DNA of 64,000 bases from Hippophae tibetana (Eukaryota > Streptophyta > Magnoliopsida > Rosales > Elaeagnaceae): the NCBI GenBank assembly GCA_037013495.1, contig JAZDXN010000026.1:4960001-5024000 (forward strand), in the 5' to 3' direction. A program made the translations under genes and the position numbers. This document shows, in pieces, positions 1 through 11,686 of this stretch. Each line of letters begins with the position of its first letter. The first letter of the stretch is position 1. Under the pieces are notes generated by a model that saw nothing but the letters and a program-made list of their open reading frames with translations, made no database searches and was not told where the DNA came from.

Positions 1-3000
1 CATTTTTCTTACTTCTGGTTTAATTCAATAGAGCTATATAGGAGATATTGGTGCCGACCTAGGGTTGTTTCTTTATATTTTAAATCATTCTCTATTCTTC
101 ACAAAAAATAAGAGAAGGGAAAAAAAGAGAGGATGTCGTTCACGTTTTCAAAAACAACAAAACATTTTGTAAATATGAGTTACAACTTTGAACACAGATA
201 ACTTTTGACTCGGGTATCGAAACCACTATTATAATATATCACATCGAAGCTCGTATGAAATTACACAATATTTTTAAGTCCCGTCCAAGAAAATCGTTTT
301 TGTAACTAAATTAAATCGTTTACATCACTTAATGGGTGTTTAAAGTTTGTGACGCACCATTTTCATTTTTCTTACTTCTGGTTTAATTCAATAGAGCTGT
401 ATAGGAGATATTGGTGCCGACCTAGGGTTGTTTCTTTATATTTTCAATCAGTCTCTATTCTTCACAAAAAATAAGAGAAGAGAAAAAGAAAGAGGATGTC
501 GTTCACATTTTCAAAAACAACAAAGCATTTGGTAAATATGAGTTACAGCTTTCAACGGAGATAAGTTTTGACGCGGGTATGGAAACCACTATTAATATAT
601 ATCCAATTGAAGCGCGTATTAAATTACACAATATTTTTTGGTCCCGCCAAAGATAATCGTTTTTGTACCAAAATTACATCGTTTACATCACTTAATAGGT
701 GTTTAAAGTTTGTGACGCACCATTTTCATTTTTCTTACTTCTGGTTTAATTCAATAGAGCTATATAGGAGATATTGGTTCCAACCTAGGGTTGTTTCTTT
801 ATATTTTCAATCAGTCTCTATTCTTCACAAAAAATAAGAGAAGAGAAAAATAAATAGGAAGCCGTTCACATTTTAAAAAAAAACAAAACTTTTGGTAAAT
901 ATGAGTTACAGCTTTCAACGAAGATAACTTTTGACTCGGGTATCGAAACCACTATTAATATATATCAAATTGATCTCGTATTAAATTACACAATATTTTT
1001 TGGTCCCGCCTATGAAAATCATTTTTGTACCCAAATTAATTCGTTTACATCACTTAATGGGTGTTTAAATTTTCGTGATGCACCATTTTCATTTTTCTTA
1101 CTTCTGGTTTAATTCAATAGAGCTATATAGGAGATATTGGTGCCGACCTAGGGTTGTTTCTTTATATTTTCAATCAGTCTCTATTCTTCACAAAAAATAA
1201 GAGAAGGGAAAAAGAAAAAGGATGTCGTTCACATTTTCAAAAACATCAAAACATTTTGTAAATATGAGTTACAACTTTTAACGGAGATAACTTTTGACTC
1301 TGGTATCGAAACCGCTATTATAATATATCAGATCGGAGCTCGTTTCAAATTACACAATATATTTTGGTCCCACCAAGGAAAATCATTTTTTGTACCCAAA
1401 GTAACACATTTACATTACTTACCGATGGTTTAAAGTTTTTCACGCACCATTTTCATTTTACTTAGTGCTAGTTTAATTCAATAGAGCTATAGAGGAGATA
1501 TTGGTGCCAACCTAGGGTTGTTTCTTTATATTTTCAATAAGTCTCTATTCTTCATGAAAAAAATAAGAGAAGAGAAAAAGAAAGAGGATGTAGTTCACTT
1601 TTCAAAAACAACAAAACATTTGGTAAATATGAGTTACAACTTTCAAAGGACATAACTTTTGACTCGGGTATCGAAACCACTATTATAATATATCAAATCG
1701 AAGCTCGTATTAAATTACACAATATTTTTTGGTCCCGCCAAAGAAAATCTTTTTTTAACCAAATTACATAGTTTACATCACTTAATGGCTGTTTAAAGTT
1801 TGTGATGCACCATTTTCATTTTTCTTACTTATGGTTTAATTCAATAGAGCTATCTAGGAGATATTGGTGCCGACCTAGGGTTGTTTCTTTATATTTTCAA
1901 TAAGTCTCTATTCTTCACAAAAAATAATAGAAGAGAAAAAGAAAGAGGATGTCGTTCACATTTTCAAAAACGACAAAACATTTGGTAAGAGTGAGTTACA
2001 ACTTTCAACGGAGATAAATTTTGACTCTGGTATCGAAACCGCTTTTATAATATATCAAATCGAAACTCGTATCAAATTACACAATATTTTTTGGTCCCGT
2101 TCAAGAAAATCGTTTTTGTAACCAAATTAATTCGTTTACATCACTTAATGGGTGTTTAAAGTTTGTGACGTACCATTTTCATTTTTCTTACTTCTGGTTT
2201 AATTCAATAGAGCTATATAGGAGATATTGGTGCCGACCTAGGGTTATTTCTTTATATTTTAAATCATTCTCTATTCTTCACAAAAAATAAGAGAAGGGAA
2301 AAAAAGAGAGGATGTCGTTCACGTTTTCAAAAACAACAAAACATTTTGTAAATATGAGTTACAACTTTGAACACAGATAACTTTTGACTCGGGTATCGAA
2401 ACCACTATTATAATATATCACATCGAAGCTCGTATGAAATTACACAATATTTTTAAGTCCCGTCCAAGAAAATCGTTTTTGTAACTAAATTAAATCGTTT
2501 ACATCACTTAATGGGTGTTTAAAGTTTGTGACGCACCATTTTCATTTTTCTTACTTCTGGTTTAATTCAATAGAGCTGTATAGGAGATATTGGTGCCGAC
2601 CTAGGGTTGTTTCTTTATATTTTCAATCAGTCTCTATTCTTCACAAAAAATAAGAGAAGAGAAAAAAAAAGAGGATGTCGTTCACGTTTTCAAAAACAAC
2701 AAAACATTTTGTAAATATGAGTTACAACTTTGAACACAGATAACTTTTGACTCGGGTATCGAAACCACTATTATAATATATCAAATCGAAGCTCGTATTA
2801 AATTACACAATATTTTTTGGTCCCGCCTAAGAAAATTGTTTTTGTACCCAAATTTATTCGTTTACATCACTTAATGGGTGTTTAAAGTTTGTTACGCACC
2901 ATTTTCATTTTTCTTACTTCTGGTTTAATTAAATAGAGCTATATAGGAGATATTGGTGCCGACCTAGGGTTGTTTCTTTATATTTTCAATCAGTCTCTAT

Positions 3001-3274
3001 TCTTTACACAAAATAAGAGAAGAGAAAAAGAAAGAGGATGGCGTTCAAATTTTCAAATACAACAAAACATTTTCTAAATATGAGTTACAACTTCCAACGG
3101 AGATAACTTTTGACTCGTGTATCGAAACCGCTATTACAATATATCAAATCGGAGCTCGTTTCAAATTACACAATATATTTTGGTCCCACCAAGGAAAATC
3201 ATTTTTGTACCTAAATTAACACGTTTACATTACTTACCGAGGGTTTCAAGATTTTCACGCACCATTTTCATTTT

Positions 3275-5819
3275 ACTTAGTGCTAGTTTAATTCATTAGA
3301 GCTATAGAGGAGATATTGGTACCAACCTAGGGTTGTTTCTTTATATTTTCAATAAGTCTCTATTCTTCGAGAAAAATATAAGAGAAGAGAAAAAGAAAGA
3401 GGATGTCGTTCACATTTTCAAAAACAACAAAACATTTGGTAAATATGAGTTACAACTTTCAAAGGACATAACTTTTGACTCGGGTATCGAAGCCACTATT
3501 ATAATATATCAAATCGAAGCTCGTATTAAATTACACAATATTTTTTGGTCCGCCCAAAGAAAATCGTTTTTGTAACCAAATTACATAGTTTACATCACTT
3601 AATGGCTGTTTAAAGTTTGTGATGCACCATTTTCATTTTTCTTACTTCTGGTTTAATTCAATAGAGCTATCTAGGAGATATTGGTGCCGACCTAGGGTTG
3701 TTTCTTTATATTTTCAATCAGTCTCTATTCTTCACAAAAAATAAGAGAAGAGAAAAAGAAAGAGGATGTCGTTCACATTTTCAAAAACGACAAAAGATTT
3801 GGTAAGAGTGAGTTACAAATTTAAACGGAGATAAATTTTGACTCGGGTATCGAAACCGCTTTTATAATATATCAAATCGAAACTCGTATCAAATTACACA
3901 ATATTGTTTGGTCCCGTTCAAGAAAATCGTTTTTGTAACCAAATTAATTCGTTTACATCACTTAATGGGTGTTTAAAGTTTGTGACGTACCATTTTCATT
4001 TTTCTTACTTCTGGTTTAATTCAATAGAGCTATATAGGAGATATTGGTGTCGACCTAGGGTTGTTTCTTTATATTTTCAATCAGTCTCTATTCTTCACAA
4101 AAAATAAGAGAAGAGAAAAAGAAAGAGGATGTCGTTCACATTTTCAAAAACAACAAAGCATTTGGTAAATATGAGTTACAGCTTTCAACGGAGATAAGTT
4201 TTGACGCGGGTATGGAAACCACTATTAATATATATCCAATTGAAGCGCGTATTAAATTACACAATATTTTTTGGTCCCGCCAAAGATAATCGTTTTTGTA
4301 CCATAATTACATCGTTTACATCACTTAATAGGTGTTTAAAGTTTGTGACGCACCATTTTCATTTTTCTTACTTCTGGTTTAATTCAATAGAGCTATATAG
4401 GAGATATTGCTTCCAACCTAGGGTTGTTTCTTTATATTTTCAATCAGTCTCTATTCTTCACAAAAAATAAGAGAAGAGAAAAAGAAAGAGGAAGCCTTTC
4501 ACATTTTAAAAAAAAACAAAACTTTTGGTAAATATGAGTTATAGCTTTCAACGAAGATAACTTTTGACTCGGGTATCGAAACCACTATTAATATATATCA
4601 AATTGATCTCGTATTAAATTACACAATATTTTTTGGTCCCGCCTATGAAAATCGTTTTTGTACCCAAATTAATTCGTTTACATCACTTAATGGGTGTTTA
4701 AATTTTCGTGATGCACCATTTTCATTTTTCTTACTTCTCGTTTAATTTAATAGAGCTATATAGGAGATATTGGTGCCGACCTAGGGTTGTTTCTTTATAT
4801 TTTCAATCAGTCTCTATTCTTCACAAAAAATAAGAGAAGAGAAAAAGAAAAAGGATGTTGTTCACATTTTCAAAAACATCAAAACATTTTGTAAATATGA
4901 GTTACAACTTTTAACGGAGATAACTTTTGACTCTGGTATCGAAACCGCTATTATAATATATCAAATCGGAGCTCGTTTCAAATTACACAATATATTTTGG
5001 TCCCACCAAGGAAAATCATTTTTTGTACCCAAATTAACACATTTACATTACTTACCGAGGGTTTAAAGTTTTTCACGCACCATATTCATTTTACTTAGTG
5101 CTAGTTTAATTCAATAGAGCTATAGAGGAGATATTGGTGCCAACCTAGGGTTGTTTCTTTATATTTTCAATAAGTCTCTATTCTTCATGAAAAAAATAAG
5201 AGAAGAGAAAAAGAAAGAGGATGTAGTTCACTTTTCAAAAACAACAAAACATTTGGTAAATATGAGTTACAACTTTCAAAGGACGTAACTTTTGACTCGG
5301 GTATCGAAACCACTATTATAATATATCAAATCGAAGCTCGTATTAAATTACACAATATTTTTTGGTCCCGCCTAAGAAAATCGTTTTCTTAACCAAATTA
5401 CATAGTTTACATAACTTAATGGCTGTTTAAAGTTTGTGATGCACCATTTTCATTTTTCTTACTTCTGGTTTAATTCAATAGAGCTATCTAGGAGATATTG
5501 GTGCCGACCTAGGGTTGTTTCTTTATATTTTCAATCAGTCTCTATTCTTCACAAAAAATAAGAGAAGAGAAAAAGAAAGAGGATGTCGTTCACATTTTCA
5601 AAAACGACAAAACATTTGGTAAGTATGAGTTACAACTTTCAACGGAGATAAATTTTGACTCGGGTATCGAAACCGCTTTTATAATATATCAAATCGAAGC
5701 TTCTATCAAATTACACAATATTTTTTGGTCCCGTTCAAGAAAATCGTTTTTGTAACCAAATTAATTCGTTTACATCACTTAATGGGTGTTTAAAGTTTGT
5801 GACGCACCATTTTCATTTT
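3275..5819. repeat. 7-monomer tandem duplication, copy 1 (2545 bp)
   Basis: The landmarks 3326, 3691, 4054, 4417, 4780, 5144 and 5508 are each repeated exactly 2545 bp later (5871, 6236, 6599, 6962, 7325, 7689, 8053). Subtype marks occur in the same order: TTCGAGAAAAATATAAG, CTATCTAGG, GTGTCGACC, CTTCCAACC. Scattered substitutions separate the copies, so the duplication is not the most recent event in the window. Boundaries are set by the chimeric junction at 5802-5819 and are good to roughly 20 bp at that side. Confidence 0.87.
5802..5819. other. Chimeric junction: X-type left, Y-type right
   Basis: Upstream of this interval the monomer is X type (CACTTAATGGGTGTTTAAAG, then TTTGTG). Downstream it is Y type (ACTTAGTGCTAG). 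The 18 bases between, ACGCACCATTTTCATTTT, are identical in both subfamilies, so the crossover must lie inside them. The interval coincides with the boundary between the two copies of the 2545-bp block, as unequal exchange between out-of-register monomers would produce. Confidence 0.85.
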
Positions 5820-8364
5820 ACTTAGTGCTAGTTTAATTCATTAGAGCTATAGAGGAGATATTGGTACCAACCTAGGGTTGTTTCTTTATATTTTCAATAA
5901 GTCTCTATTCTTCGAGAAAAATATAAGAGAAGAGAAAAAGAAAGAGGATGTCGTTCACATTTTCAAAAACAACAAAACATTTGGTAAATATGAGTTACAA
6001 CTTTCAAAGGACACAACTTTTGACTCGGGTATCGAAGCCACTATTATAATATATCAAATCGAAGCTCGTATTAAATTACACAATATTTTTTGGTCCGCCC
6101 AAAGAAAATCGTTTTTGTAACCAAATTACATAGTTTACATCACTTAATGGCTGTTTAAAGTTTGTGATGCACCATTTTCATTTTTCTTACTTCTGGTTTA
6201 ATTCAATAGAGCTATCTAGGAGATATTGGTGCCGACCTAGGGTTGTTTCTTTATATTTTCAATCAGTCTCTATTCTTCACAAAAAATAAGAGAAGAGAAA
6301 AAGAAAGAGGATGTCGTTCACATTTTCAAAAACGACAAAAGATTTGGTAAGAGTGAGTTACAAATTTAAACGGAGATAAATTTTGACTCGGGTATCGAAA
6401 CCGCTTTTATAATATATCAAATCGAAACTCGTATCAAATTACACAATATTGTTTGGTCCCGTTCAAGAAAATCGTTTTTGTAACCAAATTAATTCGTTTA
6501 CATCACTTAATGGGTGTTTAAAGTTTGTGACGTACCATTTTCATTTTTCTTACTTCTGGTTTAATTCAATAGAGCTATATAGGAGATATTGGTGTCGACC
6601 TAGGGTTGTTTCTTTATATTTTCAATCAATCTCTATTCTTCACAAAAAATAAGAGAAGAGAAAAAGAAAGAGGATGTCGTTCACATTTTCAAAAACAACA
6701 AAGCATTTGGTAAATATGAGTTACAGCTTTCAACGGAGATAAGTTTTGACGCGGGTATGGAAACCACTATTAATATATATCCAATTGAAGCGCGTATTAA
6801 ATTACACAATATTTTTTGGTCCCGCCAAATATAATCTTTTTTGTACCCTAATTACATCGTTTACATCACTTAATAATTTTTTAAAGTTTGTGACGCACCA
6901 TTTTCATTTTTCTTACTTCTGGTTTAATTCAATAGAGCTATATAGGAGATATTGCTTCCAACCTAGGGTTGTTTCTTTATATTTTCAATCAGTCTCTATT
7001 CTTCACAAAAAATAAGAGAAGAGAAAAAGAAAGAGGAAGCCTTTCACATTTAAAAAAAAAACAAAACTTTTGGTAAATATGAGTTACAGCTTTCAACGAA
7101 GATAACTTTTGACTCGGGTATCGAAACCACTATTAATATATATCAAATTGATCTCGTATTAAATTACACAATATTTTTTGGTCCCGCCTATGAAAATCGT
7201 TTTTGTACCCAAATTAATTCGTTTACATCACTTAATGGGTGTTTAAATTTTCGTGATGCACCATTTTCATTTTTCTTACTTCTGGTTTAATTCAATAGAG
7301 CTATATAGGAGATATTGGTGCCGACCTAGGGTTGTTTCTTTATATTTTCAATCAGTCTCTATTCTTCACAAAAAATAAGAGAAGAGAAAAAGAAAAAGGA
7401 TGTTGTTCACATTTTCAAAAACATCAAAACATTTTGTAAATATGAGTTCCAACTTTTAACGGAGATAACTTTTGACTCTGGTATCGAAACCGCTATTATA
7501 ATATATCAAATCGGAGCTCGTTTCAAATTACACAATATATTTTGGTCCCACCAAGGAAAATCATTTTTTGTACCCAAATTAACACATTTACATTACTTAC
7601 CGAGGGTTTAAAGTTTTTCACGCACCATTTTCATTTTACTTAGTGCTAGTTTAATTCAATAGAGCTATAGAGGAGATATTGGTGCCAACCTAGGGTTGTT
7701 TCTTTATATTTTCAATAAGTCTCTATTCTTCATGAAAAAAATAAGAGAAGAGAAAAAGTAAGAGGATGTAGTTCACTTTTCAAAAACAACAAAACATTTG
7801 GTAAATATGAGTTACAACTTTCAAAGGACATAACTTTTGACTCGGGTATCGAAACCACTATTATAATATATCAAATCGAAGCTCGTATTAAATTACACAA
7901 TATTTTTTGGTCCCGCCTAAGAAAATCGTTTTCTTAACCAAATTACATAGTTTACATAACTTAATGGCTGTTTAAAGTTTGTGATGCACCATTTTCATTT
8001 TTCTTACTTCTGGTTTAATTCAATAGAGCTATCTAGGAGATATTGGTGCCGACCTAGGGTTGTTTCTTTATATTTTCAATCAGTCTCTATTCTTCACAAA
8101 AAATAAGAGAAGAGAAAAAGAAAGAGGATGTCGTTCACTTTTTCAAAAACGACAAAACATTTGGTAAGTATGAGTTACAACTTTCAACGGAGATAAATTT
8201 TGACTCGGGTATCGAAACCGCTTTTATAATATATCAAATCGAAGCTTCTATCAAATTACACAATATTTTTTGGTCCCGTTCAAGAAAATCGTTTTTGTAA
8301 CCAAATTAATTCGTTTACATCACTTAATGGGTGTTTAAAGTTTGTGACGTACCATTTTCATTTT
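5820..8364. repeat. 7-monomer tandem duplication, copy 2 (2545 bp)
   Basis: This is the second copy of the 2545-bp block. It opens with Y-type sequence (CTTAGTGCTAG, TTAGAGCTATAGAGG) directly joined to X-type sequence upstream. It matches copy 1 monomer for monomer until about 8.35 kb, where X-type GACGTACC and TTTTTCTTAC replace the Y-type continuation expected from copy 1. From 6599 onward its monomers also belong to the 1817-bp 5-mer that continues to 10.2 kb. Confidence 0.85.
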
Positions 8365-8415
8365 TCTTACTTCTGGTTTAATTCAATAGAGCTATATAGG
8401 AGATATTGGTGTCGA
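6599..8415. repeat. 5-mer HOR unit, 1817 bp (A-type), copy 1
   Basis: This block holds five monomers with landmarks 6599, 6962, 7325, 7689 and 8053 and marks GTGTCGACC, CTTCCAACC, GTGCCGACC, Y, and CTATCTAGG-X. The next five landmarks (8416, 8779, 9142, 9506, 9870) repeat them at exactly +1817. Shared rare features include GAAAAAGTAAGAGG in the Y member. Copies differ by a few substitutions. Confidence 0.86.
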
Positions 8416-10232
8416 CCTAGGGTTGTTTCTTTATATTTTCAATCAGTCTCTATTCTTCACAAAAAATAAGAGAAGAGAAAAAGAAAGAGGATGTCGTTCA
8501 CGTTTTCAAAAACAACAAAGCATTTGGTAAATATGAGTTACAGCTTTCAACGGAGATAAGTTTTGACGCGGGTATGGAAACCACTATTAATATATATCCA
8601 ATTGAAGCGCGTATTAAATTACACAATATTTTTTGGTCCCGCCAAATATAATCGTTTTTGTACCCTAATTACATCGTTTACATCACTTAATAGGTGTTTA
8701 AAGTTTGTGACGCACCATTTTCATTTTTCTTACTTCTGGTTTAATTCAATAGAGCTATATAGGAGATATTGCTTCCAACCTAGGGTTGTTTCTTTATATT
8801 TTCAATCAGTCTCTATTCTTCACAAAAAATAAGAGAAGAGAAAAAGAAAGAGGAAGCCTTTCACATTTAAAAAAAAAACAAAACTTTTGGTAAATATGAG
8901 TTACAGCTTTCAACGAAGATAACTTCTGACTCGGGTATCGAAACCACTATTAATATATATCAAATTGATCTCGTATTAAATTACACAATATTTTTTGGTC
9001 CCGCATATGAAAATCGTTTTTGTACCCAAATTAATTCGTTTACATCACTTAATGGGTGTTTAAATTTTCGTGATGCACCATTTTCATTTTTCTTACTTCT
9101 GGTTTAATTCAATAGAGCTATATAGGAGATATTGGTGCCGACCTAGGGTTGTTTCTTTATATTTTCAATCAGTCTCTATTCTTCACAAAAAATAAGAGAA
9201 GAGAAAAAGAAAAAGGATGTTGTTCACATTTTCAAAAACATCAAAACATTTTGTAAATATGAGTTCCAACTTTTAACGGAGATAACTTTTGACTCTGGTA
9301 TCGAAACCGCTATTATAATATATCAAATCGGAGCTCGTTTCAAATTACACAATATATTTTGGTCCCACCAACGAAAATCATTTTTTGTACCCAAATTAAC
9401 ACATTTACATTACTTACCGAGGGTTTAAAGTTTTTCACGCACCATTTTCATTTTACTTAGTGCTAGTTTAATTCAATAGAGCTATAGAGGAGATATTGGT
9501 GCCAACCTAGGGTTGTTTCTTTATATTTTCAATAAGTCTCTATTCTTCATGAAAAAAATAAGAGAAGAGAAAAAGTAAGAGGATGTAGTTCACTTTTCAA
9601 AAACAACAAAACATTTGGTAAATATGAGTTACAACTTTCAAAGGACATAACTTTTGACTCGGGTATCGAAACCACTATTATAATATATCAAATCGAAGCT
9701 CGTATTAAATTACACAATATTTTTTGGTCCCGCCTAAGAAAATCGTTTTCTTAACCAAATTACATAGTTTACATAACTTAATGGCTGTTTAAAGTTTGTG
9801 ATGCACCATTTTCATTTTTCTTACTTCTGGTTTAATTCAATAGAGCTATCTAGGAGATATTGGTGCCGACCTAGGGTTGTTTCTTTATATTTTCAATCAG
9901 TCTCTATTCTTCACAAAAAATAAGAGAAGAGAAAAAGAAAGAGGATGTCGTTCACTTTTTCAAAAACGACAAAACATTTGGTAAGTATGAGTTACAACTT
10001 TCAACGGAGATAAATTTTTACTCGGGTATCGAAACCGCTTTTATAATATATCAAATCGAAGCTTCTATCAAATTACACAATATTTTTTGGTCCCGTTCAA
10101 GAAAATCGTTTTTGTAACCAAATTAATTCGTTTACATCACTTAATGGGTGTTTAAAGTTTGTGACGTACCATTTTCATTTTTCTTACTTCTGGTTTAATT
10201 CAATAGAGCTATATAGGAGATATTGGTGTCGA
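8416..10232. repeat. 5-mer HOR unit, 1817 bp (A-type), copy 2
   Basis: This is the second unit of the same 5-mer, with the same order of marks and the same private features as the preceding unit. It is followed by an out-of-order X pair (landmarks 10,233, 10,596 and 10,959), where the expected CTTCCAACC monomer is replaced by a CTATCTAGG monomer. Confidence 0.85.
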
Positions 10233-10379
10233 CCTAGGGTTGTTTCTTTATATTTTCAATCAGTCTCTATTCTTCACAAAAAATAAGAGAAGAGAAAAAG
10301 AAAGAGGATGTCGTTCACGTTTTCAAAAACAACAAAGCATTTGGTAAATATGAGTTACAGCTTTCAACGGAGATAAGTT

Positions 10380-10595
10380 TTGACGCGGGTATGGAAACCA
10401 CTATTAATATATATCCAATTGAAGCGCGTATTAAATTACACAATATTTTTTGGTCCCGCCAAATATAATCGTTTTTGTACCCTAATTACATCGTTTACAT
10501 CACTTAATAGGTGTTTAAAGTTTGTGACGCACCATTTTAATTTTTCTTACTTCTGGTTTAATTCAATAGAGCTATCTAGGAGATATTGGTGCCGA
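10380..10595. other. Chimeric monomer breaking the 5-mer order
   Basis: The left part (GACGCGGGTATGG, AATATATATCC, GAAGCGCG) is the type normally followed by CTTCCAACC. After CACCATTTTAATTTTTC it instead continues with CTATCTAGGAG and GTGCCGACC, the type found two positions earlier in the unit. As a result the CTATCTAGG / GTGTCGACC pair is present twice in a row (9870/10,233 and 10,596/10,959). The switch lies between about 10,530 and 10,575. Confidence 0.75.
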
Positions 10596-11686
10596 CCTAG
10601 GGTTGTTTCTTTATATTTTCAATCAGTCTCTATTCTTCACAAAAAATAAGAGAAGAGAAAAATAAAGAGGATGTCGTTCACATTTTCAAAAACGACAAAA
10701 CATTTGGTAAGTATGAGTTACAACTTTCAACGGAGATAAATTTTGACTCGGGTATCGAAACCGCTTTTATAATATATCAAATCGAAGCTTCTATCAAATT
10801 ACACAATATTTTTTGGTCCCGTTCAAGAAAATCGTTTTTGTAACCAAATTAATTCGTTTACATCACTTAATGGGTGTTTAAAGTTTGTGACGTACCATTT
10901 TCATTTTTCTTACTTCTGGTTTAATTCAATAGAGCTATATAGGAGATATTGGTGTCGACCTAGGGTTGTTTCTTTATATTTTCAATCAGTCTCTATTCTT
11001 CACAAAAAATAAGAGAAGAGAAAAAGAAAGAGGATGTCGTTCACATTTTCAAAAACAACAAAGCATTTGGTAAATATGAGTTACAGCTTTCAGCGGAGAT
11101 AAGTTTTGATGCGGGTATGGAAACCACTATTAATATATATCCAATTGAAGCGCGTATTAAATTACACAATATTTTTTGGTCCCGCCAAAGATAATCGTTT
11201 TTGTACCCTAATTACATCGTTTACATCACTTAATAGGTGTTTAAAGTTTGTGACGCACCATTTTCATTTTTCTTACTTCTGGTTTAATTCAATAGAGCTA
11301 TATAGGAGATATTGCTTCCAACCTAGGGTTGTTTCTTTATATTTTCAATCAGTCTCTATTCTTCACAAAAAATAAGAGAAGAGAAAAAGAAAGAGGAAGC
11401 CTTTCACATTTTAAAAAAAAAAACAAAACTTTTGGTAAATATGAGTTATAGATTTCAACGAAGATAACTTTTGACTCGGGTATCGAAACCACTATTAATA
11501 TATATCAAATTGATCTCGTATTAAATTACACAATATTTTTTGGTCCAGCCTATGAAAATCGTTTTTGTACCCAAATTAATTCGTTTACATCACTTAATGG
11601 GTGTTTAAATTTTCCTGATGCACCATTTTCATTTTTCTTACTTCTGGTTTAATTAAATAGAGCTATATAGGAGATATTGGTGCCGA

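Noticed and set aside
466..496. Bacterial-type ribosome-binding site (GAAAGAGGATG before ATG-like codons)
   Set aside because: The purine run is a structural part of every satellite monomer, and the AGGATG is followed by frames that stop quickly. The context is a eukaryotic satellite.
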